Below are positions 50,120 to 62,200 of a stretch of 64,000 bases of DNA, one piece after another. The notes under the pieces were generated by a model, which saw only the letters and a list, made by a program, of their open reading frames with translations, was not told the DNA's origin and did no database searches. The position numbers and the translations under genes were made by a program. Source of the DNA: Caenorhabditis elegans (taxonomy: Eukaryota; Nematoda; Chromadorea; Rhabditida; Rhabditidae); assembly GCF_000002985.6 (NCBI RefSeq), contig NC_003284.9, forward strand, positions 12,648,001 to 12,712,000, in the 5' to 3' direction. Position 1 is the first letter of the stretch. Each line of letters opens with the position of its first letter.

Positions 50120-50404
50120 ATGGGCAGAAAAGGGGATAAAATCATACTAAGCTGTCTGAAGACATATCGAAAAGGGGGATGTCTCGAGAACATTTTGGGC
50201 TTATGTGTGACTTCCTATATTGGAGACGAGAGATCATGCTCTATAGAGATCATAGAGCTTATACCAAAATGTGATTCATTAACGACGAGAGTTAGTCAGA
50301 ACAGACTAGATATAGAGTGTAAAATCGTGACCAGCAAAAGTTTTCTGGTCAGATTTGAAACGTTAAACACTACAATCCACTACAAGAACCTCGAAGAAAT
50401 GTAA
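50120..50404 (+). CDS. Orphan open reading frame, 94 codons
   Basis: ATG at 50120 to TAA, between two minus-strand receptors. The frame stays open upstream to 50066. The sequence is richer in G and C than its flanks, and an AATAAA-like GAAATAAATT follows near 50440. The product has several cysteines (CLKTYRKGGC, GLCVTSYIGDERSC, CKIVTSK) but no signal peptide and no recognised domain. It could be a young orphan gene, an exon of something else, or chance. Confidence 0.25.
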   Translation: MGRKGDKIILSCLKTYRKGGCLENILGLCVTSYIGDERSCSIEIIELIPKCDSLTTRVSQNRLDIECKIVTSKSFLVRFETLNTTIHYKNLEEM

Positions 50405-50699
50405 ATATAACGTGTAAAAGTTTTTATCTACAATATTTACGAAATAAATTTCGTATGAAAACTTTTTAATTTGGTTTTCTCGTCACAACGGTAAAGCAAA
50501 AAGCACCTGATTATTTCCTATTCAATCAAAATTTTAAAAAAGGCGAATGCTAAAAACGCCGAATGATTATAGTATGTTGTGAAAAACTAATTTTAAAGCC
50601 AAAACAATACTAATAATGCATCAAAAAACACGTTGATTTTAAAAAAATTGGGTACTTTTGTTGTAGCTAACATGCAATCTAACCTCGTGTTTAAATTTC

Positions 50700-50740
50700 C
50701 ATTTTCAAGGAAAATGAATACATTTTCAAGGAAAATGAAT
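50700..50740. repeat. Tandem duplication of a 21-bp near-palindrome
   Basis: CATTTTCAAGGAAAATGAAT occurs twice, 21 bases apart. Each copy contains ATTTTC-AAG-GAAAAT, which is self-complementary. It lies between receptor genes. Confidence 0.8.
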
Positions 50741-50947
50741 CTTTGAGAAACGTGGTGTCAGCTAGAAAAGATTTGTCAACAAATTTCAACAAGTTTTTTT
50801 CAAATGTAATGCTATCTTCAGAGCTATTTTGAGACTCTCAGAGATTTAAAACTTTTTTTTAGTGAAATACAAGAAAATCTGGTAATCACAAAAAAAAAAA
50901 TTAAATGAAGAAAGCTATAAACTTCAAATTGTTTATTATTTTCAAAA

Positions 50948-52453
50948 TCACAATTCCAAAATCATTTTGCTTGTCGGCTGATTTGGGTAAAAGTACTGAA
51001 ACAAAGTAAGATATTTCTTCGTGTGTTCATGTACTTTCATAACAAGGTTGAACACACATAAAAAGCGACAAATCGTGAAGGCCTTTTTTTTATGAGTTTT
51101 AAAGCAGAGTTCAAGAAGTGATGATGTGTACACTTTTTGATAAGAAGCGATTAAATCACGACCGGTGTTTGATAAACCAGATATAGCTGAAAATGAATCA
51201 AGATTATGATCCTTTTAAACTGAAATTCACCTGGATTTGAAACAGCATTCGCGCAGAGCAATATATATTCTTCATACGAAATGTCCAATTCAATTTAACG
51301 ATTGATAACTTCACATCGAACTTTGTTTAATAGATTCTGGCTAATGAAAGAATCGTTCACAACAAAAGATGGGTAAACATCGGCTCCATTCGGAAAACTC
51401 ACAAAACTTTGCTTTCGCATATATGATGCCATATTTGTTGTTAAAACAATCAACGAAAAATTAGAGTTCGATAGAAAGTTTTTGAGATCTCTCGATGAGA
51501 GAAATTTCGTAAAGTGTAAGTTTTTCAAGTATTCAATGGCTGTGATCTGACTCATTAGTCCCCAGTCAAAGCATTCAAAGTGGAGGCCAGCCGGTTTATC
51601 CAGATATTTCAGTGATTCTTGCTCAAATAGGTTATCCAAATGAAAATCGATTGGTACAATTTTAGTAGAATAATAAAATGTTGATTCTTTAGTCGAATCC
51701 AATAGTGTCAGCGAACTTATGAGTTTTTCCAACTGTGAATACTGGAAAATTTGCAGCATACCAACATCCACACATTTGTGAAATCGGCAAAACATACATT
51801 TTGAAATTGAAGCAGTATGATAATTTTTGAAACAATGTTCGTCGTGACGCCAATCATCAATGTATCTTGTTCTTTTTAATTCTCTTCGAAAAAATGTACC
51901 ACAAGCATTACATGCGTTGGTCTGAAATAAAAAACTGAAAGAGGAAAACGGATCAAACTTGCATTAAAATCAGTATAATTTCAAAACGGTACTTTAAAAT
52001 CTTTTCCCGTGCAGAACAGTCTAGGTAATCTTTTTCCAGTGGTGACCACCATCTAGGCTTCAGGTTTATTTTTAATTGTTTATTTATTTTTGCACATTCA
52101 TTTAGTGTTCAAATTAGCCAAATATTCTGCGTTTTAGAAATTCTTTTTAGAACCGATAATTTTTTCGGTACTAGCGTAGTTGGCGATACATTTGAAAAGC
52201 TTTTACAAAATGATTTTATTTGAAGTTTAGCCACTTTTTGAGTTGAATATAACTTTTACAGAATCTACCAATTTTTCAAAAAGAGCTATGCGCAACAGTT
52301 TTGTATCTCAAAACAAACATTTGAAACCAACAATTTATTGATCATCGGCTACATGTATTTTCAAAAGTTCACAAATAAATTAAAATATTATACCCCATAG
52401 TTGAAAATTCGCATAGGATTGTTGCAGACGTCACAATTTATTGAGCTCATCAT
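50948..52453 (-). pseudogene. Supplementary nuclear hormone receptor with in-frame stop (cluster member 2)
   Basis: Same three-exon layout as its neighbours: 52453-52394, 51921-51231, 51186-50948. Finger 1 is CDVCNNPMRIFNYG, then TNACNACGTFFRREL; finger 2 ends CMFCRFHKCVDVGM. All splice sites look usable. The codon at 51297-51295 is TAA, where neighbouring paralogues have a hydrophobic residue before IEL (LIELKV or FIELKI). Reading resumes in frame as IELDISYEEYILLCANAVSN. The last exon is six codons shorter than in the paralogues. The protein would end about two thirds through, inside the ligand-binding domain. A single base change from TTA to TAA explains it, so the lesion may be recent or polymorphic. 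Confidence 0.85.
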
Positions 52454-52708
52454 ACGATGTACCAAGAAACTCTGAAACTTAAAATGATTTAATATTTTTC
52501 GCAATACGGAACATTTATTAAAACAAAAACAATTTTATTGAATGAATTGAATTAAAAATTAAAAAAAAAACATGAATTAGAGTTTGTTCTCACTGGACGC
52601 ATAACCAGCCAGACCGAAAAATATGTTAGTCTTCTTGGAAAAAGAGGAAAAAGATTAGCTCTCGGGATAAGATTTCATCATTTTCGTTCAAAAATAATCC
52701 ATATGATA

Positions 52709-54063
52709 TCAGTCTAGTTGACGTTGAAAAGATTGATAAAATTTACAAGGTTGCTTATCAGGATGAAAGTATTGGTACAAAGATAAATATTTAAGAATGT
52801 TTTCGTAAGTCTGAGTGGCAACGTTGAGAACAGCCACAAGGTTACAAAACCTTGCTGGCCCATTTTGCTGATATTTCGTTAAGCAATATTGAAGAAGCGA
52901 AGATGTGTACAGTTTTTGGTAACAGCTCAGAAGGTTTTGACCAGTGAATGATAGATCGGGGACTGCTGAAATTTTAGCTATTGTAAATCTGTATTCATCT
53001 GGTATGTTTTGCGAAAACATTCGCTTTTATTAAAAGTAGAGTAGCGAAGTTTGAGTCTTTGCACTATCACCTAACCTGGCCCTCAGTGATGTTTTGTTCA
53101 AAAGATGAAATTTTCTAAATAAAAGCTCAAGTCGATTGAAACGAGACGTTGGAAAATTAGTACTGCAGTTTCTAATAATGCTGCATAAAAAAGGGTCTGG
53201 AAATTAGTGGTACATACATCACTAATAGAGAATATGAAGTAATTGCCGTTTTTATCTACTGTCTTACCTGGATTTGAAAAAGCAATAGCACTGATCATGA
53301 TTATTTCTTCCCGTGTTATCTTCAATTCAATAAATTTTCCAACTAACTGGCACCGGATAAGGTTCAAAAAGTTTAGTTTGATTTTCCCAGCCTCTTGGAC
53401 ACTAACCGGAAATAAATCAACTCCATGTGGAAAATGCATTAAGTCTTCTTTGCAAAAGTAGCATCGCATTGCCATCGTGAGCATCGCTTCCAGAAAGTAT
53501 GCTCCTTTGAAAAAGTATTTCAAATCTTTAGATGATAGATATTTTGGAAAATCTAAACTTCTAAGTTTTTCAATTGCTGATAGCTTATTCATAATTGCCC
53601 ATCCATGGCAATCAAAGGTCAAATCATGTGTTTTTTTAATAAAACGAGTAGGTTTTTCATCAAGAAAATTGTTCGTGTCAAAATCCGAAGAAATCGAGAA
53701 ATTGAGGAACGTGTGTTCTCGGTTTGCATCCAAACAAAATAAATACTTAATCAGATCAGCGAATTTTGTATATCGAGAAACAGTTAACAATCCGACGTCG
53801 ACGCATTTATTGAATCGACAATGTCTGCATTTTGGAAATTTTTTTCTAGTACCAGATACTTTATAGCAATCCCAACTATGCTTGCAGTCTCCAAAAAAGG
53901 ACCATGGTTCCATTGACCTTCGAAAAAACAAGTCACAAGAGTTGCACAAATACTTCTATAAACAGACATAAAATAAATTAACCTTTCGAACACTCAGGCT
54001 TACCCCATGTTTAAACAAATGAGTGCTACTTTCGCACACAACACAGTCTCCTGTCTTGATCAT
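52709..54063 (-). CDS. Supplementary nuclear hormone receptor (cluster member 3)
   Basis: 334 residues; exons 54063-54004 (60), 53955-53268 (688), 52965-52709 (257). Finger 1 is CVVCESSTHLFKHG, then KYLCNSCDLFFRRSM; finger 2 is CKHSWDC...CRHCRFNKCVDVGL. The ligand-binding domain includes FPKYLSSKDLKYFFK, QLVGKFIELKITREEI and ISAIAFSNPG. The last exon runs from AVPDLSFTGQNLL to FQRQLD. Exon lengths are identical to member 4, and long stretches match, including KCRHCRFNKCVDVGLLTVSR, so the two arose by recent tandem duplication. The DNA target and ligand are unknown. Confidence 0.92.
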
Positions 54064-55363
54064 TTTTAAAGAGCAGTTAAAGATTGTAATGCACTTTTGT
54101 GAACACCGACACCTAGAGGAAACTGAATTAGGTACTTGTGTATAGCCCCATATTGAAAAATAAAAATAAAAATGGACTGAATTTTCATGATATACATTTT
54201 TCTCTTAAGGCTTGGAAATGGTTAGTCCCTAGTCTAAATACCAAAATATTCCTTTTGTTATCATAATTAGAGAAAAGCACGCGTAGACATGATATCATTA
54301 TAGAAGAGACAGAACCTTGCATTCTCTATCAATCTTGCACCACTACAGACCAATTGAAAATTAGTCTTGTACGCAAAACTAGTAGAGGAAATACGGTAAA
54401 TCAAAATGAATAGCCGGTCGTTGTGATACTATAAGTTGAAAATTGGGTGTCAGCTCATTGAGCACTTTTCCCAGAGAATTTTGAAGCCAAAAAAAAAACG
54501 TTTCAAAGCATTCTAAAATAAAATTCCCATAATAACGTTTGGGCTTTGTGACATGCTTAATTGAAGAGTAAATCATTGAAAACTGCAGAAGCCAACCAAA
54601 TATTTCCGAATTGCGAAATTTTAACCAAAACTCGTGATGTAGTGTGTATTTTGTGTAGATGATGTGTTTTTAATATAACAATATTATTATCACAGAACAG
54701 ACATAACTAATGGTCTCTCAAAAGAACCTTGAAAAGATCAAAAGTTTTTTTTCAATTGTAACCAACCCTAGAAGCCATTAATGTCAAAAGAAAAAGATAA
54801 TTATCAAACTTAAAATAGAACGTAAATTAAAATTAACAAAATTTGATAATATCTCGTGTGCAGTGATGTATGCACACAACACATCTTATTTCATCAATGC
54901 ACCTGCCATATTAACTAATGCGAATATTCTGGCAAAAAGTATAAAAGCAGAGTTAATGTGCTTGATCTTACTAATCTTTTAAGATCAGAACAAACTTTTA
55001 AAGAACTTTGGTGTCAGGTGTTTTCTAACTACTGTGTAAGCTGTCTACTCATTGCTGGTTTTTGATATCATTTCCGAACATTTCGAATTAGAATGAATAG
55101 CGTTTGAAAACGTAACGGCAATTGGCGCCAGGACACCGTGTCTACTGTTGCAGTTGTTGTTCCCCTCCAAAAACATATTCTGACAGACCAAACACATTTT
55201 AGTCTTGTTGAAAATAAAAGTTAAAAGCAAGCTTTTGGAATAAGATTTAATAGTATTCGTTGTAAAATATTCCAGTCAACATATTCCAGTCTACGAGAAA
55301 GACAAACACATGTTGAATACAATTTCACAGAAACTCTTACACGTTTTATTAATAGAAATGGTA
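54064..55363. other. Intergenic, upstream of cluster member 3
   Basis: Includes a degenerate dispersed repeat near 54310-54380 (CTTGCACCAC and TTAGTCTTG). At about 54840-55080 lies a segment homologous to the region upstream of member 4, with a TATAAAAG and the inverted motif TGATCTT...AAGATCA. It is the likely promoter of member 3. Confidence 0.5.
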
Positions 55364-56821
55364 TCAGTTCAACTGGTTTAAAACAGATTGGTACAATTTA
55401 CTAGGTTGCATATCTGAATGATAGTATTGACACAAGCAAACATATTTGATTATGTTGTCGTAAGTCTGATTGGCAACGTTGAGAACAGACATTATGTTAC
55501 AAAATCTTGCTGGCCCATTTTGCTGATATTTTGCTAAACAGTATTGAAGAAGTGAAGATGTGTACAGTTGTTGGTAACAGCTCAAAAGTTTTTGCCCATT
55601 AGATGATAGATCGGGAACAGCTGAAATTGTTGCTATTAAAAATCTGTATTCATCAGGTTCGTTTTGCAAAAACATTAGCTTTTGCTGTTTTAGCTTTTTT
55701 TATTCTTCAGTTCAAGTTTTTAGAGTTGTAAAAAGTGTTTGCAAAATTAAACTACGCGGGAGTTCAATGGAAAAAGCGGAAAATGAAGATCTACAAAGGG
55801 TCTGTAATTAGCTTTGTCTGTGAATCAAAAATTATTATGTCACTTCAGTCGCTTTAGGCGTTCACAAAATAGTATCAACAAGTACTCTTGTATTTTCGGT
55901 TTTTCCGTTTTTTTCCTTCTTATCTCTAGCTGACTATTTTGTACTTCAATTGGCTTAACGTTATAGAGAAGTATTATAGATCGAATAAAAAATAATATCA
56001 GAACATATTGTTCACTTGGAAATTACCTGGGTTTGAAACAGCAATAGCACCGAGCATGCTAATTTCTTCTCGTGTTATCTTCAATTCAATAAATTTGCCA
56101 ACCAACTGGCACCGAATTAGGTTCAAAAAACTAATATTGATATGCAGACCTTCTCGGGCATGGTCCGGAAATAAATCTACTCCGTTTGGAAAAGACATAA
56201 ATTCTTCCTGGTTCAAATACGAACGCATTGCCATAGTCAGAATTCCTTTGAGAAAATAACCCTTTTTAAGAAAGTATCTCAAATCTTGAGATGATAAATA
56301 TTTCGGGAAATCCAAATTTTTAAGCATTTCAATAGTCGATAGTTTGTTCATTATTTGCCATTCGTCGCAGTCAAAGTTCAAGTCCGATGTTTTTTTTATA
56401 AAACGAATAGGATTCTCATCAAGAAATGTGTTTGTGTCAAAATCCGTTGAAATTGAGAGTTTGAGAAACGTTTTCTCTCGGTTAGCATCCAATAATGACA
56501 AATATTCGACAAGATCTGCGAGTTTTGTATACCGAGAAACAGTTAACAATCCGACGTCGACGCATTTATTGAATCGACAATGCCTGCATTTTGGAAGCCT
56601 CTGTCTGTTACTAGATTCTTTATAGCAATCCCAATTATGCTTACAGTCTCCAAAAAATGACCATGGTGTCATAGATCTTCGAAAAAACAAGTCACATGAA
56701 TTGCATAAGTACTTCTTAAATGTTTCATGAATTGAAAAAAGGTTTAAATAATCAAACTTACCCCATATTTAAACAAATGGGTGGAAACGCCACACACCAC
56801 ACAGTCTCCAAAGTTTGTCAT
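55364..56821 (-). CDS. Supplementary nuclear hormone receptor (cluster member 4)
   Basis: 334 residues; exons 56821-56762 (60), 56714-56027 (688), 55620-55364 (257), matching member 3 base for base in length. Finger 1 is CVVCGVSTHLFKYG, then KYLCNSCDLFFRRSM; finger 2 is CKHNWDC...CRHCRFNKCVDVGL. The ligand-binding domain includes FPKYLSSQDLRYFLK, QLVGKFIELKITREEI and AIAVSNPG. The final exon runs from AVPDLSSNGQKLL to LNQLN. There are no breaks. The first acceptor (CATTTAAG) is weaker than in member 3. Confidence 0.92.
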
Positions 56822-57623
56822 TTGACAAGCAAAGATGAGAGTTGTAGTGTTTATTGTGAGGGCATTTGCCTGAAAAGAACGGTATTAATATGAAGCACAT
56901 TTAGACAAGCTTTCACGTTTATGGAATCGAATGAAATTCAAGGAAGTAAAATTTTTTGTAAGATAACTATGTTGCTATTTTGTAAAATAGTTTACAGTTA
57001 TGGAGTTTTCATTCGAACACATGCATCATACCGCACACGGCACGGCAGGAACGGCAGGAATTTTGTTAAACTGTTTAGAAATGTACAACTAGCTACGGCT
57101 TGCAATAAGCTTGCGTTTTTGTAAAATTATATAGCTTGAAATTCGAAAAAAAAATTTTGCTTAGACATTCACATGATTTTTTTAACTCGAAGTGAAAAAA
57201 TATATCAACCTGGTACGACATGTAATATGATACAAAACCTAGAAATAAATTACATACATGGGGAAATAATCCTATCTATGAACGGAAATTAGAATAATAA
57301 TGCTTCAATAATATCTTGTGTGAAATGAAGTATGTACACACCTAAATTTTATATGAATAATGCACCTGTCTTTCAAACTAAAAAGAAATTTCTGCCACAA
57401 ATCATAATACTAGGGTATATTGTTCTTGATCTTGTACTTGCAAGAGATCAGAACAGAACAAAATTGTCGAGATCTATGATTTCAGGTGCCTTTCACCAAA
57501 CTGCAATCTGTCTACACATTGCTCGTTTTTGGTTTCTTTTCAAAAAATTATCAGTGAAAACAGATATTGTATTGAAAAATGACTCATTAAGAGATTACAA
57601 AAAAACGAGCAGATACTGAGAAA
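56822..57623. other. Intergenic, upstream of cluster member 4
   Basis: At about 57300-57550 it resembles 54840-55080 upstream of member 3, including TGCACCTG, TTGATCTTG...AGATCAGAAC and CTGTCTAC-CATTGCT. It is the probable promoter region of member 4. No additional gene is seen. Confidence 0.45.
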
Positions 57624-59280
57624 TCAGTTAATAAATTCAATAACATCTTGATGAACTTGGCTGGGCTGTTCAGTCGGTTGGAAAAATTGAAACAATGTGA
57701 AATATTTTTTGATATCATCATGCGTTTTAGTCACAACATGAAGAAGGAAAAGTAGATCGTTAAATCGGGATGGTCCGTTTCGCTGATAAGCCGTGGAGCA
57801 GTATTGGAAAAGTGCGGAGCGATACACGTTTTGATAGGAGTTTAAGAGCGTTCGTCCATTTTCAGACAACTCCGGTATTGCTGAAAAACATTGTCTGTTT
57901 AAAATATAAAACACAATTTGTTTGCTTTTTCTTCTTAAAAACTACGTATGTAGTGTGCTTCGCTCATACATTTTGCTCGTTTGCTCTAACATGTAGTTAG
58001 ACGTTATATTAAAATCGTTGTGATACCAAACCACGTACATAGTAATCACAACCAAAATGAGGTGTGAGCATAACAGCTGTGACTTCGAGCCGGGCTATGT
58101 CAACTCATTTTTGATAATTTTTACAAGACGAAGATGAAACATCAAGATTAAAAATTTGCTCTCAAAATCAAAGAGTGTTGTTGCAGTAAAGCATACTTTA
58201 CAATATGCCGTGCTTAGTAAGTGTTGAATTGGAGTAATTAGTAGCTTACTAGAAATTAAGTATTGATTTTATAATGTTTCACAAAAAAAAAATACCTGGA
58301 TTGGAAAATGCAATGGCACATAACAGCAACATCTCCTCATGAGTGACTTTCAACTCAATGAGCCTATTGACCAACCGGCAACGAATCCGGTTTTGTAAAT
58401 TCACACTGATAGATGTACCTTCGGTCACAGTTTCCGGAAAAATGTCGATCTTGTTAGGAAATGACATATAGTTCTGGTTCGCGTTGTAGGATATCACAGC
58501 AGACTTTAATATGACTTGTGTAAAATGAGTGCATTTGAGAAATGATCTTAAATCTTGCGAGGATAAGAACTTGGAGAACTCCAATTTTTTCAAAAAATCG
58601 ATTATGGTGACTTGATTCATGAAACCCCAATCATGGCTGTTAAAAACCAGATGTGGTGGTTTTTTGACCAAGCTGACAGAGCTTTGCCACATAAGCTCTT
58701 CAGCTTTGAATCCATTCGACACCGTCATAGTTAAAAACAATGTTTCCCTTTTTGAATCGAATTCCGATAATTCACAAATCAGTCGTTCCAGATGTGTGTA
58801 TCTTGAAAGGTCAAGCATTCCTTTCTGAACACATTTATGTAGCCGGCAAAATTTACATTCGAAATGAATAGCTCTTTTGAAATTTTCAAAACAGTTTCCC
58901 GAATATTTACAATCATCGAGAAACTTGGAAGATGCAAGGGTTCTTCTCAAAAACGATCCACAAGCACTGCATGAGTGTGCCTGAAAATATATGAACAATC
59001 TGTGACAGCGATATTGTTTACAAAAATAATAATATTTAGAAAGTTGCTCAATATTTCAGCTGCACAACAGATTTTTTCACAAGTTCAATTTGTTATCAAA
59101 ATTCAACGTTACTTCTCATTTATAACACTAAATTTTAGTTTTTTAAAAATTTTTTCAAATTAACGAATCTCGAGTTTTAAATAATTAACCATGTTTCAAG
59201 AGAGACTTAATTCTTACCCCGTAATTAAATAAACTAGTTAGCCGACCACAAACCACACAGTTGCTCACATACGTCGACAT
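57624..59280 (-). CDS. Supplementary nuclear hormone receptor (cluster member 5)
   Basis: 334 residues; exons 59280-59218 (63), 58980-58296 (685), 57880-57624 (257). Finger 1 is CVVCGRLTSLFNYG, then AHSCSACGSFLRRTL; finger 2 is CKYSGNC...CKFCRLHKCVQKGM. The FLRR replaces the FFRR found in the other members. The ligand-binding domain includes FSKFLSSQDLRSFLK, NRLIELKVTHEEMLLLCA and FSNPG. The last exon begins AIPELSENGRTLL and ends VIEFIN. No breaks; splice sites agree with the other members. It is the 5'-most unit of the array. Confidence 0.92.
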
Positions 59281-62200
59281 TGAATCAGGTGTAAAGGTAC
59301 TCACTGAAAATTCGTTGAGTCTGCTGGATATTCAAATGTGCACTTGAATCAAAATATCACATTTGAAGTATGCATTTATCAAAATAACTTGTGATCCGTG
59401 ATGTGTCCAAATCTGTGTCTGATGATTATAAATGATCGTTTGAAAAGTGTAGTGAAGCTTATATAAAGTCGTAGTTGCGGATTTGGTGGAAGAAAATGCT
59501 AAAATTTTTGCAAAAAATAATAACTGGATATAAGGCTAAATAAAGCATATTAAAAATACTAGAACATCAAAAATTAAAATACATGTCTCTGAAAACATGA
59601 ACAGTTGAAGCAGGGCTGGGGGGGCAATCGGAATTTTTTCGGCAATTGCCACGCACCCCTGAATTGAAGTTTATGTGATATTAACGTTCAACTATGTTAT
59701 TTAAGTTCATACATCAGTTTCAAAATTTGTTGGATTTTTTCATATTTAAAAAATAAGAAAGGAGATTGAAGAAATTCCAAAAAGTGTTTAAGCATAATTT
59801 TATCATTTAAAAACATGCACGAAACATGCGTCAGAAAGAAAACTTCCAGCTTTCAATTGAAGGAGAAGTAACGGTTCTGGGTATATTCCAAAGAATGCTC
59901 AAATGAACAAGTTCTTCGAACTTCAAAAATTCAATAAATTTGGCCTAATCTTTGCTGAAATCTCAAATTTTGGCCACGTTTCAATGTTGCAGCGGCACCG
60001 AAAGGAGACTAATTTTTTTTGTTTTTGGTTACCTACCTGCTCAAAAAGCACCTTAATCAATGGAATAAAGTGAGATAAACGACCAAAACGACCCCTTGAA
60101 TAATGAATAGGCTTTCAAGACGGAGAGGATGCCCTTGGTCAATGTGCCCTGAGAGAAAGTGAACCTGTGTCACCTTGTTACCAAAAATACAAATTAAAAA
60201 AAAAAGCTGCGACACTGAAAGTAGAATTTGATTTTGAAATTTCGAACCGCCAGGAAAATTTTTCAATTTTTGAGAAGCTTCATACGAAATATTTTATTTG
60301 AGCACATTTTGGGTCTAATCGTTTAAAATACCCAGAACCGTTGCCCCTCCTCTTAATACTGACTGAGAAGTTTTATGCATACATATACTCACTATCAGCT
60401 TACGAATACAGACAATAAAAATAGCCATCTTAAAGAAGTTTAAAACTTTTCCCTAGCTGTTGAAAAAGTTATCCTTTTTTATTGTTAATTTTATGGGATG
60501 CACCTGTACACAGTACTGACTTGGAGAGCTCGAATATGATTGCAAGAATAGTGAGTTCTGCAAGTTTTCTCAGCTTCACCACGCGCAATACACTGTTCTG
60601 CGAAAAGTTCAGACAGTCCCCCTGTTCCCAACTTGAGTCATAACTTTTTGACACCCGGTGGAGGAAAGCTTAGTTCAGTTTTCTTGCAGTTTCTTTTCTT
60701 GTTTATGAACTCCAATTTTTGATTTTAATTGTTACACGCTGAACAGTCATGGTGATGTAGTCATGCTCTTTCCTAAAAAAAAATCCAAAAAAAAAAGTGA
60801 TTCTACAATATGAGTTTCAATTTTAATTTCAGCTTTAAAAAATCTATTATGTTAGTTTTCTTAACAAAAATGTTTTTAAAAACATTTCGCCAGTTTCAAC
60901 ATCCCTCGCCATTTTTTGTTTTTCATTTAGAAATAATACTCCGTAATTAAATAGCAGAAAAATAATGTTTCAAGCGGGATAGAAGGTCATGATGTGATCT
61001 ATTCAGTAATTACATTTTGAGCTGTTTCAGTTTTTTTCAATTCCATTCTAACCCCAATTGCGTATTCAGCTCAATAGATAAGCCCAAAGGTTTAGTTTAA
61101 ATGTCATTAGAAAATCAAGGACGAAGTGTTTTTTTTTCAATTCGGGAACAATATGTAAAAAAATTCAAGAAATAATAATACATTTTTGTAGAAAAAAAAA
61201 TTTGTTCGAACACGTTTCAAACTTCCGTGACATGAATAATCCATAAAGTCGCACCGGAAATTAGAAAACTATTGGTTTTATATTGTAGAGCATTTATTCA
61301 AGTGATCAAACACTCAATTGTCAAATAGTAAATCGGTTCCTGTGCGCGCATTTTTTAATACATATTTTAAATGTTATAAGTTGAAATTAACAATATCTTT
61401 GTTGTTATGAAAGATTTCTTAATTAAATTTGTTTAATTTACGTGCAGTTAAAATTAAAATTGTAATTGGTAGAAAGTTAGCTAAGCAACTCAAGCAAAAC
61501 ATTTCGATCCCTTTTTTCTCCTTTCACATTTTACCACTTGTGTCCTAACCTTCTCAGCGCATTTGAAATGAGCCACTTTGCACTTTCATTTTGGTTTTTC
61601 AAATCAGTGAAATTGCAATATCACGCAGCGATGCTTCTCTGCGGGAAGTCAAACATCATTTAGATGAAATTTTTGTTTGTTGCCTAATATCAACGGGCTC
61701 CGAATCTGATGTGAAATTTTATTACCATTGTTTTCTGCAAATGAAGCTAACTAAAAGTCACAAGATTTTCACGATCATTATTGGTAATGAAAATCATCGA
61801 AAACCTTGAATTTCTAACGCCGACGACTCCAGGGTTGAAATATAGCTTATCTCTGGATTTCGAGCAAACAAAATCATGATGACTAAAACGTTGAAGTGGC
61901 TCATTGCTTCCTTTGCAACAGGAAATTGTTTAAAAAATTGTTTTTCACAGAGCACACGAAGCAGATGCGCGGGCCCTACTAGAACTGAAAAACAAGGGGA
62001 TAACAGGAAAAAAGAGGCAAGGTCTGAAGCTAATGAGCATAAGAAATGCGCATGGTCCCGTGTCTTGTCTACGCCTCGGCTCGAATGCTACATGCATTTT
62101 TTAAGGTACAGTTCTGAACATATCTTTTTTACAAAAATTTCCATTTTGACTTCTACTGCTAGTCTAATGTCTGACGTTGATACATTCGACTTGATTAGAC

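Noticed and set aside
53477-53866. Plus-strand 129-codon frame opposite receptor member 3
   Set aside because: Antisense shadow of the conserved receptor exon; the same shadow appears opposite member 4 (56344-56625).
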